A stretch of DNA of 64,000 nucleotides from Pelomonas lactea (GTDB taxonomy: Bacteria > Pseudomonadota > Gammaproteobacteria > Burkholderiales > Burkholderiaceae_C), in contig NZ_JBIGHX010000006.1 of assembly GCF_043555885.1 (NCBI RefSeq), positions 248,001-312,000 on the forward strand, given 5' to 3'. Positions 7,197 to 16,616 of the stretch are shown here, piece by piece. Position 1 is the first letter of the stretch, and each line of letters opens with the position of its first letter. The notes under the pieces were generated by a model, which searched no databases, was not told the DNA's origin, and saw only the letters and a list, made by a program, of their open reading frames with translations. Made by a program: the position numbers and the translations under genes.

Positions 7197-9718
7197 TCCC
7201 TGCCCGTGACTTGTTGAATGCGGCCCAGCGCATCCGGCACGCGCGTGAGCGTGCGGGCCAGCTTGCCGCCGGGGTCGGTGACGGTCTCGCCGGTGCGGTT
7301 GCCGCTGTTGTCCAGTGTGTAGCTGACCTTGTTGCCCAGGTTGTCGGTGACGGCGATGAGCCGGTGCGCGTCGTCGTAGTCGTAGCTGACGAAGGTGGCG
7401 TCGGGCAGCGTCACCTTCTTGAGCAGTCCGGTGGGCCAGTAGTCGTAGCTGGTGGTGAGCCCGGCCGTCGTGGTGGTCTTGAGCCGCTGGCGCAGGTCAA
7501 AGGTGCGCGTGGTGGCGACGCCATTGGCATCCAGCATCTCCAGCCATTGGCCCGCCGGGTTGTACTTGGTGTAGCGGGTCACATGGTTGGCCGCGTTGGT
7601 GACCTTCTCCAGGTCGCCCTTGGTGTAGTCCGCCGTGGTGCTGGCGTAGTAGCTGTAGCTGGTCACCTTGTTGAGCGGGTCCGTGGCTGTCAGCACTTGG
7701 CCGTACTGGTTGTACGTCCACTGCTGCACTCGGGTGGGCACTTCGCTCGTCGGCGCCAGGACGGCAGAGAAGCCGAGCGCGCCGTTGGCATCGGTGGTGG
7801 CCTGCTCGACTTGTTTGCACAGCACGACGATGGGGCTGCCGTCGGGCAAGGTGGCGTTGCTGGGCGCACACGAGGCGGCGGCGCCACCATTGAAAGGGTC
7901 GGGTTGGCCGTTGTAGACCTTGGTGGTCAAGCGGCGAGGTTCTGCCACCTTGGTTTCAAGACGCCACATCGGATGCCACTGCTTGCTGATGCGGCGCGCA
8001 TTGGCATGCAACGCCGCGCCTGTGGTCAGTACCGAATCGCAGGAGCTACCTGTCGCCAAACCCTCTACTCGACTGGTTTCAAGATTTCGGTTCAGGTCAT
8101 GGACATAGCAGGCGCGATAGCCCTTGAAGTCTTCCATCCACGCAACGTTGCCGTTGGCATCGTAGTCCTGCTGACGGACGCTCTCCGAGCAACCCGCACC
8201 GGACGGCTGCGACTGCGACGTCAGCCTGTTGACGCCCTGCACGGACTTGAACGACAGCGTCGACTCACTGCCGTTGGGGCTGACAAGCTTCGCCTCCTGC
8301 GGAGGCGTCCAAGTGCAAGTTCGATAGATCACTTCTCTCGCTTCATCGAACTGGTCGATGCACGAGTTGGACGGTGCGACCCCATAGCTGGTCGAGAAGG
8401 AGCCAGCGGACGCAGACGTTGTTGAGACTGCGTTCTTTGATGCAGTGTCGTACGCGTAGGTCCCGAGCCTCTGGGCTGATTCGTCAGTCAGTCCTGTCAG
8501 TGCCCAAGGAAGAGTTGGCTCTTCATAGTGGAAACGTCGCTCCGTGGCGTCCGGCCAGTGAATCGCGGAAAGATTGGAATTCTCATAGGCAAGGTTTGTG
8601 ACCTGCTGATCAGGCCCAACCATGCTGGATATAAAACCTTGAGCGTTGTACTTAAAGGAAATCGTTCTGCCGAAGTGATCGAACACCGAGACAAGCAATC
8701 CTCGCCTCGGTGCAATGTCAACCGGCGTGGATTCGTCGCTGTACTTCAGCGCCAAACCACCGCCACCAGCGTAATTGACGTACCCAAGCAAATGCGATTC
8801 GACATCACCAAAGGCTGCCGTTCGCGGCAAATAGGTTTCAACATAGCCATTGCCGTCGTCGAAATGAAGCCAGTATCCATACCAATCGCTGGACTGCGCC
8901 CATAATTTCTTATTGACAGACTTTTCAGAACCGTACGTATAGCTTGCGATGGCGGCATATATTTCCGCAACACCCGGCTGAAAACTGATCATCGACGGCA
9001 GCGCACCTCGCCATGAGTTCTTGCCGAGTTGCAGCGATCTTTGAATGTTCAACCCCCAGACCTTGCCAACAAGGGTTTGCTCCGTACGAGTGTAGGGAAA
9101 GGAGTCGGATGTGGTCGTCGAACTGGCCAATGGTGACGTTCGCATCTCGGAGCGTGTGTCGTACTGAAGCGCCAACTGCAGCCCTGCAACGCTTACTCCG
9201 AGAGGCTGCGTTTGCGTCTTCATTCCTGCCCCGGGGTGAATGGGGTTTCCTTTTGCAGGACAGTGTTTCGGGACGTCGGAAAGCTTCTCGACAATTGGAT
9301 AGCACCCCTGCTTACTTTGTCCCTTTACATAGGCCGTATTGGGCGGACAAGTGGTCAGGCTAAGGTACCAAGAGTCTCCCTCACAACCCCAAACTCCCGA
9401 GCCCGGGCGGGTCTCGCGATAGTTGTCGCACATATATCCCGCCTGGATGCTGGTGGTGCCGCTACTTCCACACTCGACGCGGAGTCGCCATTCCACGCTG
9501 TCAGTTGCATGCTTTTTAACGAAATCAACGCAGAAATCTCGCGCACTCTCATTTGCGCTCAATCCAACAATGACCGTGTGATGCCATGTCACACGTCCCC
9601 CACCATAATCCATGGGAGAGTGTTTTCGATCTTCGTAATAGTATGCGTTGGCGCCTTTTGCCAACATCCCCATCGCGACAGCAATAAATAGAAATTTTAT
9701 AAAAATGCGAAAACTCAA
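7193..9718 (-). CDS. Rhs N-terminal half as a separate secreted protein
   Basis: 841 residues with a signal peptide (cleavage near Ala25, ANA-YYY). A Cys-rich N-terminal region (about residues 50-155) precedes a KGNPIHPGAG segment typical of the start of Rhs proteins, and then YD-type repeats run to the end (YDANGNVAW, YDYDDAHRLIAV, LDNSGNRTGE). It stops in the middle of the repeat array (DALGRIQQVTGRE), and the next gene resumes with YEYDAEGNPTKT, as if one Rhs shell were split into two chains. The TTG start is supported by an AGGAG sequence six bases upstream. The first 450 codons or so have lower G+C than neighbours, a sign of recent acquisition. It overlaps the next gene as GTGA. Confidence 0.8.
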   Translation of the reverse strand: MSFRIFIKFLFIAVAMGMLAKGANAYYYEDRKHSPMDYGGGRVTWHHTVIVGLSANESARDFCVDFVKKHATDSVEWRLRVECGSSGTTSIQAGYMCDNYRETRPGSGVWGCEGDSWYLSLTTCPPNTAYVKGQSKQGCYPIVEKLSDVPKHCPAKGNPIHPGAGMKTQTQPLGVSVAGLQLALQYDTRSEMRTSPLASSTTTSDSFPYTRTEQTLVGKVWGLNIQRSLQLGKNSWRGALPSMISFQPGVAEIYAAIASYTYGSEKSVNKKLWAQSSDWYGYWLHFDDGNGYVETYLPRTAAFGDVESHLLGYVNYAGGGGLALKYSDESTPVDIAPRRGLLVSVFDHFGRTISFKYNAQGFISSMVGPDQQVTNLAYENSNLSAIHWPDATERRFHYEEPTLPWALTGLTDESAQRLGTYAYDTASKNAVSTTSASAGSFSTSYGVAPSNSCIDQFDEAREVIYRTCTWTPPQEAKLVSPNGSESTLSFKSVQGVNRLTSQSQPSGAGCSESVRQQDYDANGNVAWMEDFKGYRACYVHDLNRNLETSRVEGLATGSSCDSVLTTGAALHANARRISKQWHPMWRLETKVAEPRRLTTKVYNGQPDPFNGGAAASCAPSNATLPDGSPIVVLCKQVEQATTDANGALGFSAVLAPTSEVPTRVQQWTYNQYGQVLTATDPLNKVTSYSYYASTTADYTKGDLEKVTNAANHVTRYTKYNPAGQWLEMLDANGVATTRTFDLRQRLKTTTTAGLTTSYDYWPTGLLKKVTLPDATFVSYDYDDAHRLIAVTDNLGNKVSYTLDNSGNRTGETVTDPGGKLARTLTRVPDALGRIQQVTGRE

Positions 9719-10230
9719 GGTGCACTCCTATTGGTGCTGCAAGGAGTGCTGCTCGTGCAACTAAACCTTAGCATATCAGCGGACCATATCTTATCTGCCG
9801 TGACGCTATTGTGAGAAGCGCCGAGGGAAAGCGGTATAAGTTACGTTGAGGTTAGGGATGGCCGTGAATCTGCCCCGCCGGCAGTTGGGAAGACGCCATT
9901 ACTCTGGATTCAGGGCATGTCATGCCCGCTACATGGTCAGCGGGTTGACCCGGTAGTCGGAGCAGGTTTCGAGCTTGGCCGCCGCCCACCTCCGATGTAG
10001 CCCTCGCTGGTACACAGGCTCCGAGCGGAAGGTCTGTCTGGCCGATTGAGGGCTGACGGAGAAGTTTCGGCCGCGGTACGCGCATACGGCTTGATCCATG
10101 GCGGCTTCCATCGAAGCTCCTGGGTCGACAGTCAGGTCTTGAATCTAAGACCCATCCAATAGATCTCCGCAGTCGCCCCGGATCACCTCCCGGAGCGGGC
10201 GTTCTTCCGGCGACCAGCGCCGCACAAGAG
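9719..10230. other. 512-bp intergenic region with a possible gene remnant
   Basis: The first part (9719-9840) is A+T-rich compared with the window and should hold the rhs operon promoter. On the minus strand at 9929-10111 an open frame reads MDQAVCAYRGRNFSVSPQSA and ends NPLTM. Its pattern (RQ, PVY, RW, a closing P-L) faintly recalls the end of TPR-linked sulfotransferases, but it is too short and weak to call. No other feature is seen. Confidence 0.25.
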
Positions 10231-13200
10231 TCACTTCTTGTCCACCACAACAATCTCCCCCTCCGGCTTGCCAACACCGCGAATCTCCGCCCGATACATA
10301 TCCTCCGCAAACGTCGCCGGCACCACGTACCGGCCCGGCGTTACCACGCGCACCAGGTAGAACAGGTCCAGCGGCTGCCCCAGCTGGGCCGCGGCCACGA
10401 AGCGGTCGTCGCGGTACTCGGTGTGGACGATGCGCTCGTTGGCATTGGCCCGCGCCACGTTGACGCCGTCCACCGTGAACTCGCCGGCCTGCGGGCCCTG
10501 GCTGAGGTTGAGGTTCTCGATCTCGAAGCCGGCCGGGATGCGGTCCACCACCAGGCCGTCCTTGATCTGCTGCGCCGCCTTCACGCGCAGGCGCACGATG
10601 AACATCTCGCCGGTCGTGAACTGCCGTGCCGTGACCGGCGTGCCGGCGGTCGTGAACATCGCTCGTTCCACGCTGATGCGCTCGGCGCTGGGCGTCGGTG
10701 GCTTGACCGGGTAGCCCTGGGCCGTGACGTCCAGGTACAGCGGCTTGTCGCCGTCGTTCTTCAGCGCCAGGCCAGACTTCAGCTGCGCGACGTCGAAGCT
10801 CTGCTGGCCGGTGCCCCTGCCGGTCCACGCGTCGCTCTTGGCGCCGACGGCCAGCGTCGTCTTCCAGCCGTCGTCCTTCACAGCGCCGTTGGTGGCGGCC
10901 TGCACGGCGAGGAACAGCGCCAGGCGCTCCTGCGTGGAGTAGTAGTTGCGGCGCCCGAAATCGTCGGCCAGGTCGAACAGCAGGTTCTCGCGCTTGTCGT
11001 GCTGGACCTTGTGGCGCAGCAGCAGCGCGTAGGCCAGCGCGCGGTCGCGGATGCGCGAGCCGTAGTCGCCCAGCCACTGGCCCCAGTACCCGTCGTCCGG
11101 CTGGTAGCCGTAGCCGCGCGTCATCGCGTCGTCCAGCGCCGCCTTGGCGCGGGCCTCGTCACCCATGGCCTTCAGCGCCAGCGACAGCTGTACCAGCGGC
11201 AGCGGCGACAGCGCGTTGGCGCGGTGCTGGTCGTGCAGCGTGCGCAGCGTGGCCAGCGGCGCCTTCTGCTCGCGGGCCAGGATGTAGCCGGCGTGCGCCG
11301 CTTCCGCAAACCGCTGGTGCGCGATGCGCAGCAGCTCGGCGTCGCGGTAGTCGGCAATGGCGCCCTTGTCGTTGCGGCGCGGCTCCTTGGGTGGCGTGGT
11401 CTGCTGGCCAGGGCTGCGCTGGAACTGCTCGGTCAGGTTCTCCAGCGACTTCTTCAGCTGCGCCTCGGGCACGGCGAAGCCGGCGTCGCGCGCGTCTTGC
11501 AGGAAGCCGGTGACGTAGGCGCTCAGCCAGCCCTCGTAGGGGCTGCTGGCGGCCCACAGACCGTAGCCGCCGCGGGCCTGCTGCATGCCGGCGAGGCGGG
11601 CGAAGGCGCCTTCCAGCCGCTTGGCGCGTTCCTCGCGCGGCACCGGGGTCAGGCCCCAGCGCCTGGCGGCCTCGTCGTCGATGAAGACCAGTGGGTAGGC
11701 GCTGGACGTCGTCTGCTCCAGGCAGCCGTAGGGGTACATCAGCAAGCCCTTGACCTGGTCCTTGATGTCGATGGGCGGCGTGTTGGAGACGCTCAAGCCC
11801 AGCGTGGCGGAGCCGCTCCAGTAGGCGTCCAGCAGCGCCTTGTCGACGGTCTGCGTGGCGCCGGGCTCGATGCGGATGCGGCGGCTCTCGCGCGTCAGCG
11901 GCGTGACGGGCTGCACCTGCAGCGCCGCCTCGCGCACCAGGCTCAGCGTGCCGGCGCTGACGGTCAGCTTGATCGGCGCCAGGCCGTAGGCGTCCAGTGC
12001 CTCGGCCTGGAAGCGCAGGATCTGGCGCTGCTTGTCGGCGAGCTTCACGCTCTCGGCCGCGCCGGTGATGCGCACGGGGCCACTGGCGCTCAACGCGATC
12101 TTGACCTCCTGCGGCGCGCCGCTGAGGTTGGTCACGTCCAGCGCGATGGTCGCCTTGTCGCCCGGCGCGATGAAGCGCGGCAGGTTCAGCTCGGCCACCA
12201 AGGGAGCTGCGACGACGGTCTCGGCCTGCGTGCTGCCGTAGCTGTCGGCGCTCGACACGACGGCCATCAGCCGCAGCGTGCCGTTGAAGTCCGGCAGCTT
12301 GACGCTGATGACAGCCTCGCCCTTGGCGTCCAGCGCGACCGGGCCGCTGAACAGGTCCACCAGCAGCAGCTTGCGCGGCATGCTCTGCGTGTCGCGCTTG
12401 CCGGCGTCGCCGCCGAAGCGCTGCTGCGCGGTGTTGCCGTCCATCTTCTCGATCAGGCGGCCGTAGAGGTCCAGGATGTCGGCGCCGTAGCGGTGCTTGC
12501 CGAAGAAGAAGTCGGCCGGGTCGGGCGTCTTGAAGTTGGTGATGTTCAGGATGCCGACGTCGACCGCCGACACCGTGACGATGGCCGGCTTGCCCGCCAA
12601 CTGCGGCACCTTGACCTTGATCGGCAGCGCCGTGGACGGCTGCGTCTTGGCGGGCGCTTCCAGCGCCACCTTCAGCTTGCGGTCCTCCCGGTTCAGCGGC
12701 AGGTGCACCAGGCCCAGCGCACGGGCCGGCGTCACGCGGTCGCCCTGGCTGCCGGGGCGGAAGGCGGCGACGGTGACGTACAGGTCGTTGCGCGCCCAGG
12801 CGGCATCGACCGGAATGTCCAGCTCCGTGCCCGCGGCCTTCACGCCAACGCGCTTGCTCCACAGCACCTTGTCGCCTTCCACGGTCACCACGGCCTCGCC
12901 GTCGTGCGGCGGCTTGATGGTCAGCCTGGCCGTGTCGCCGGGCTTGAACGGCGCGCCCTTCAACTGCAGCTGCACGCGGTCGGGGCGGTTGCCGAGGTCG
13001 TCAGCGTCCTGCGCGCCGTAGCCGGCATAGAAGGCGTAGCGCAGCGTCTGCTTGGTGTCGGGGTCCTCGATCTCCAGGCGGTAGCGGCCCCACTTCACCG
13101 GCAGGTTGACGGTGGTCTTGGCGGCCAGCTTCAGCGCGCGGGCCTCGACGAGCTCGTCCGTCGTGTTGAAGCCGGAGTGCCAGCCGCGGCCGTCGTCATA

Positions 13201-15303
13201 GCGCCAGTACCAGTTGCGCTCCTCGTAGGTGAGCGTGAGCTTCAGGTCCTTGGCCGGCTTGAAGGCGCCGGTGGGGTCGACCCGCACGATCTCGAAGCCG
13301 GCCAGGCCGCCCTCGGGCGCAACGTTGCGGTCGAACAGCGGGCGCACGGCCACGAGCGCCGGTGCCGGCCACCAGGTGCGCTCCAGGCTGCGCACCACCG
13401 GCCGGCCGCCGCTCTCCAGCAGGCTGAAGGCGCCGCGCACGCGCATCGGCGAGTGGCGCTCGGCCAGGTTGGCCGTCAGCGCCACCTCGGCCTTGCCGTC
13501 GGCGTCCAGCTCCTGCTCGGGCTGGTCCTGGCGCGAGCGGGCCTTGTCGTCGGCGAAGTCGCCGAACAGGAAGCCGGGCAGCTTCTGGCCCAGCGGGTTG
13601 GCGAGGCGCTCGGTCGACACGGTGGCCTGCAGGCGGTTGCCGGCGGCGGGCGCGCCGTAGAGGTAGTCGCCCTGCACCTGCACGGGCAGGTTAACGTCGC
13701 CCAGCAGCGCCGCGTCGGGCGCGGTCAGCGTGAGCTTCATGCGCTCGGGCAGGAACTCCTCGACCTTGAAGGCCCATTGCGCGTCGGGGGTCTTGGCGGC
13801 CGGGTCCACGCGGGCCTGCAGCGTCCAGCCGCCGGTGGGCGCGTCGGCCGGCAGCGCGATGGCGTGCTGGAAGTAGCCCTGACCCGTCTTGTGCGGTTGC
13901 ACCAGCTGCTCGGCGAGCTTGCTGCCGTCGGGCTTCTTGATGGTCAGCGTCAGCGGCAGCAGCTTGGCCGGCACGCGGCCGTCGGCGTCGCGCGACAGCA
14001 CGGACACGTTGAAGGTCTCGCCGGGCCGGTACAGGTCGCGGCCGGCGTAGACGAACAGCTTGTTGCTGCGCGACGGGTGGCCGGTGGCGTCGAACTCGCT
14101 CAGGTCCAGCGCCGCGTCGCGCAGCGACAGCACGGACATCTCGCTGCCCTTCTTCGCCAGCACGGCGCGGGCCTTGTCGCTGCTGCCGGTGAACACGGCA
14201 TGACCGTCACTGTCCGTCTGCGCCTGGGCCAGCGCCTTGCCGGCCTCGTCGACGAGGCTGAGCTCGATGCCGCTCTGCGCCTTGCCGCTCTTCAGCGACG
14301 TCGTGAACACGTCCAGCTGCGCGGCATGGCGGCGCAGATGCAGGCCGATGTCGGTCACGTAGTAGTGCGTGACCTGGTAGTCCCAGCCGAATCGGCCGGG
14401 CTGGCTCATCACGGCGATGTAGATGCCGGGCTCCTGCAGCGCCTTGATCTTCTCGACGGGCAGGAAGCTGACGTTGCGGCGGTTGGGCCGCTCGTCGGTC
14501 TTGAAGCGGGTGATGTAGACGCTGTCGGTCATTGCGCGCAGCTCGTCCAGCGCCCAGCCGCCCACGGTGCCGCGCAGGCGGCGCTGGCTGTCGCCGTAGC
14601 CGTCGTAGTAGTACTCGCCGTCCTCGTCACTGCCGGTGCGGGCAGGCCGGTCGCGCCGGCCGCCCACCTGCTCCAGGAAGGCCGGCAGCGACGCCGGCTT
14701 CACGCGCAGGAACTGCACGTCCACCTCGGGCGTGTTGATGCTGACGACGGGCAGGCCGCCGTTCTGCCCGGCCGGCAGCACGAGGCCCTTGCTGGCGAAG
14801 TAGAAGCTGGCCGGCATGGCCTCGCTGGCGGCGTCGCAGGTCTGCGCCGTGGCGAGCTTGTTGCCCGAGTGCGAGGCCAGCTCGGCCTTCATCGTGATGC
14901 GGTAGGCGCGGTCCGGCGTCACGTAGGGCAGGTACAGCACGCGCGGGTTGTCGCCCAGCACCCAGCGGGCGGCCAGCGGCTTGAAGCTGGCCGGGTCGGC
15001 GGGCGTGGCCTTGGAGGACGGGTCGTCGGGGTCAGCCCGTCTGCCGGGCGTGCCCTCGGCGGCGGTCAGTAGCGCGCCGAAGTCCTGCCGGCGGTCCAGC
15101 GCCTGCGTGAACATGACGGCGATGGCCGGCGAGCCGTCCAGCAGCCGCGCCTTGCACTCGGTGAAGGCGAAGGCCGCTTCCTCGGCGCCGATCTCGGCGC
15201 TGCTGGGCAGGGCGGGTGAGCGGTGGGTGGCCCACCAACCGCCGGCTGCCGCCGCCGCCACGACCACGGCCGCAATCGCGCCCTGTACAAGCCTGGATGC
15301 CAT
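10231..15303 (-). CDS. yfhM: Bacterial alpha-2-macroglobulin, thioester-containing (YfhM type)
   Basis: 1690 residues, the normal size. An N-terminal hydrophobic segment (about residues 6-27) anchors or exports the protein; there is no lipobox Cys, unlike the E. coli lipoprotein. MG-type beta-sandwich domains fill the first 1150 residues. The thioester motif CLEQ is intact (Cys1194 to Gln1197, in YGCLEQTTS), placing it in the class that traps proteases covalently rather than the thioester-free YfaS class. The helical thioester domain and a C-terminal receptor-like domain follow. The ATG start has GGAGG at good distance. The protein works in the periplasm to inhibit invading proteases and is thought to act with PbpC. 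Here the pbpC operon lies on the far side of the Rhs island, on the same strand and in the usual order. Confidence 0.93.
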   Translation of the reverse strand: MASRLVQGAIAAVVVAAAAAGGWWATHRSPALPSSAEIGAEEAAFAFTECKARLLDGSPAIAVMFTQALDRRQDFGALLTAAEGTPGRRADPDDPSSKATPADPASFKPLAARWVLGDNPRVLYLPYVTPDRAYRITMKAELASHSGNKLATAQTCDAASEAMPASFYFASKGLVLPAGQNGGLPVVSINTPEVDVQFLRVKPASLPAFLEQVGGRRDRPARTGSDEDGEYYYDGYGDSQRRLRGTVGGWALDELRAMTDSVYITRFKTDERPNRRNVSFLPVEKIKALQEPGIYIAVMSQPGRFGWDYQVTHYYVTDIGLHLRRHAAQLDVFTTSLKSGKAQSGIELSLVDEAGKALAQAQTDSDGHAVFTGSSDKARAVLAKKGSEMSVLSLRDAALDLSEFDATGHPSRSNKLFVYAGRDLYRPGETFNVSVLSRDADGRVPAKLLPLTLTIKKPDGSKLAEQLVQPHKTGQGYFQHAIALPADAPTGGWTLQARVDPAAKTPDAQWAFKVEEFLPERMKLTLTAPDAALLGDVNLPVQVQGDYLYGAPAAGNRLQATVSTERLANPLGQKLPGFLFGDFADDKARSRQDQPEQELDADGKAEVALTANLAERHSPMRVRGAFSLLESGGRPVVRSLERTWWPAPALVAVRPLFDRNVAPEGGLAGFEIVRVDPTGAFKPAKDLKLTLTYEERNWYWRYDDGRGWHSGFNTTDELVEARALKLAAKTTVNLPVKWGRYRLEIEDPDTKQTLRYAFYAGYGAQDADDLGNRPDRVQLQLKGAPFKPGDTARLTIKPPHDGEAVVTVEGDKVLWSKRVGVKAAGTELDIPVDAAWARNDLYVTVAAFRPGSQGDRVTPARALGLVHLPLNREDRKLKVALEAPAKTQPSTALPIKVKVPQLAGKPAIVTVSAVDVGILNITNFKTPDPADFFFGKHRYGADILDLYGRLIEKMDGNTAQQRFGGDAGKRDTQSMPRKLLLVDLFSGPVALDAKGEAVISVKLPDFNGTLRLMAVVSSADSYGSTQAETVVAAPLVAELNLPRFIAPGDKATIALDVTNLSGAPQEVKIALSASGPVRITGAAESVKLADKQRQILRFQAEALDAYGLAPIKLTVSAGTLSLVREAALQVQPVTPLTRESRRIRIEPGATQTVDKALLDAYWSGSATLGLSVSNTPPIDIKDQVKGLLMYPYGCLEQTTSSAYPLVFIDDEAARRWGLTPVPREERAKRLEGAFARLAGMQQARGGYGLWAASSPYEGWLSAYVTGFLQDARDAGFAVPEAQLKKSLENLTEQFQRSPGQQTTPPKEPRRNDKGAIADYRDAELLRIAHQRFAEAAHAGYILAREQKAPLATLRTLHDQHRANALSPLPLVQLSLALKAMGDEARAKAALDDAMTRGYGYQPDDGYWGQWLGDYGSRIRDRALAYALLLRHKVQHDKRENLLFDLADDFGRRNYYSTQERLALFLAVQAATNGAVKDDGWKTTLAVGAKSDAWTGRGTGQQSFDVAQLKSGLALKNDGDKPLYLDVTAQGYPVKPPTPSAERISVERAMFTTAGTPVTARQFTTGEMFIVRLRVKAAQQIKDGLVVDRIPAGFEIENLNLSQGPQAGEFTVDGVNVARANANERIVHTEYRDDRFVAAAQLGQPLDLFYLVRVVTPGRYVVPATFAEDMYRAEIRGVGKPEGEIVVVDKK

Positions 15304-15389
15304 CCCGTTCCTCCGCTGAGTGCGCGGCGAGTGTAGGGAGGCTCAGCGACGGATCTGGGCGGAGAAATTCCCCAAGTTGGGGAGGCGGC

Positions 15390-15524
15390 TCAGCGCTGCG
15401 GCGTCTGCATCGCCAGCGGCTCGTCCAGCAGGTCGCTGGCGGGCAGCACCACCAGCGCCAGCACGAAGCCCAGCACCGACACGAGCAGCGTGGCGGTGAA
15501 CTTGAAGCGGGCGGACGTGGCCAT
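15390..15524 (-). CDS. Small single-pass membrane protein (hypothetical)
   Basis: 44 codons from the ATG at 15524 (an in-frame ATG at 15542 gives 50). The sequence has a basic start (MATSARFKF), one hydrophobic segment of about 18 residues (TLLVSVLGFVLALVVLP) and a short acidic and polar tail. It fits a signal-anchored small protein. There is no strong ribosome binding site and no known family; it lies alone between the alpha-2-macroglobulin gene and the AraC-type regulator. Real but unproven. Confidence 0.35.
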   Translation of the reverse strand: MATSARFKFTATLLVSVLGFVLALVVLPASDLLDEPLAMQTPQR

Positions 15525-15621
15525 GGGTCGATAGTGAGCCATGGTGGCGTTGCGCGCGCCCCCTAACTCGCAAGTGAATGCTGACGGCGTGTTGGCAGCA
15601 GTCGACAGCGCGGGCGCCGCC

Positions 15622-16515
15622 TCAGCCGGCGCGCCACTGGCCGGGCGTGGCGCCGGTGGCCGCCTTCACGTGGCGGCTCAGGTGGCTGGCCCCGGCGTAG
15701 CCGCAGGCAGCGGCGATGTCGGCCAGCGGCAGGCGCGTCTCGCGCAGCAGCGCGCGGGCGCGGTCCAGCCGGCGCGCGGCCACCCAGTCGTGCACCGTGC
15801 AGCCCATGGAGGCGCGGAACATGCGGGCGAAGTGGAACTCCGACAGGTTCGCCTGGGCCGCCAGCCGGGGCAGGCTGAGGTCGGCGCTGTCCAGGTGCGC
15901 GTCGACGAAGGCCAGCACGCGCCGGCGCGCCGTGCTGGAGAGCCCGCCGGCCGAACGCTCGGCCCGCTGGCGTTGGCGTGGTTGCGCCGCCTGCAGCACG
16001 AGGTGGTCCAGCGCGGCCTGGCTCAGCGCGTCGATGCGCAGGCGTTCGGTCGGGTCGCGCCAGTCCCGCGCGGCGACGCCCTGGGCCCAGGCGGCCAGCG
16101 TGGCGTCTTCGCCAAAGATGCGCTGCGCCAGTGTGAGGGCGCGCGGCTCGGCGTCCAGCAGCCGCACGGCGCGGTCGGCCCAGGCGCTGGGCGACAGGTA
16201 CAGGTGCACGAAGCGCAGCGGGCCGGCCACGTTCCAGCGCGACTCGTGCTCGGCCGGCAGGATGCAGTGGCAGCCGGGGCGGCCGGTGTCGCGCGGCGTC
16301 TCGACGAGGTGGGTGCTGTGCCCGCCCTGCAGGTAGACCGACAGCGTGTGGTGGCCCGGTCGCTGGTAGTCCATGCGGCCGCCGTGGTTGTGCCATTGCA
16401 CCAGGCGCAGCCCGTGGCCCAGCGCCAGTTCCCGCTCGCGGCGGGCGCTGGAGCGGCCGAGCACGTCGAAGACGGGCTGGTCGGCGGTGGCGTGGGCGGT
16501 CAGGTCGGCAGCCAT
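15622..16515 (-). CDS. AraC-family transcriptional regulator
   Basis: 297 residues. The C-terminal 100 residues form the two helix-turn-helix motifs of the AraC family (LPRLAAQANLSEFHFARMFR, then LADIAAACGYAGASHLSRHV followed by ATGATPGQWR). The N-terminal part is a cupin-like sensing domain without a recognisable ligand signature. The gene diverges from the EamA-type transporter at 16617 across about 100 bp, so the transporter is the likeliest target. What it senses cannot be told from sequence. Confidence 0.9.
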   Translation of the reverse strand: MAADLTAHATADQPVFDVLGRSSARRERELALGHGLRLVQWHNHGGRMDYQRPGHHTLSVYLQGGHSTHLVETPRDTGRPGCHCILPAEHESRWNVAGPLRFVHLYLSPSAWADRAVRLLDAEPRALTLAQRIFGEDATLAAWAQGVAARDWRDPTERLRIDALSQAALDHLVLQAAQPRQRQRAERSAGGLSSTARRRVLAFVDAHLDSADLSLPRLAAQANLSEFHFARMFRASMGCTVHDWVAARRLDRARALLRETRLPLADIAAACGYAGASHLSRHVKAATGATPGQWRAG

Positions 16516-16616
16516 GCCGTGATGCTAGGGCGCCGTTGCGGCGGGCGGTGCACCGCAGCGCAAGGAAGCGCAGGAATGTGCAATTGCGCGGCCAGCGTGC
16601 CGGCCACCATGGCGGC

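Noticed and set aside
10423..15072. A 1549-codon open frame on the plus strand opposite the alpha-2-macroglobulin gene
   Set aside because: It is a mirror frame caused by high G+C at third codon positions; composition is Gln/Arg/Ala/Val-rich without any domain, while the minus strand encodes an intact alpha-2-macroglobulin.
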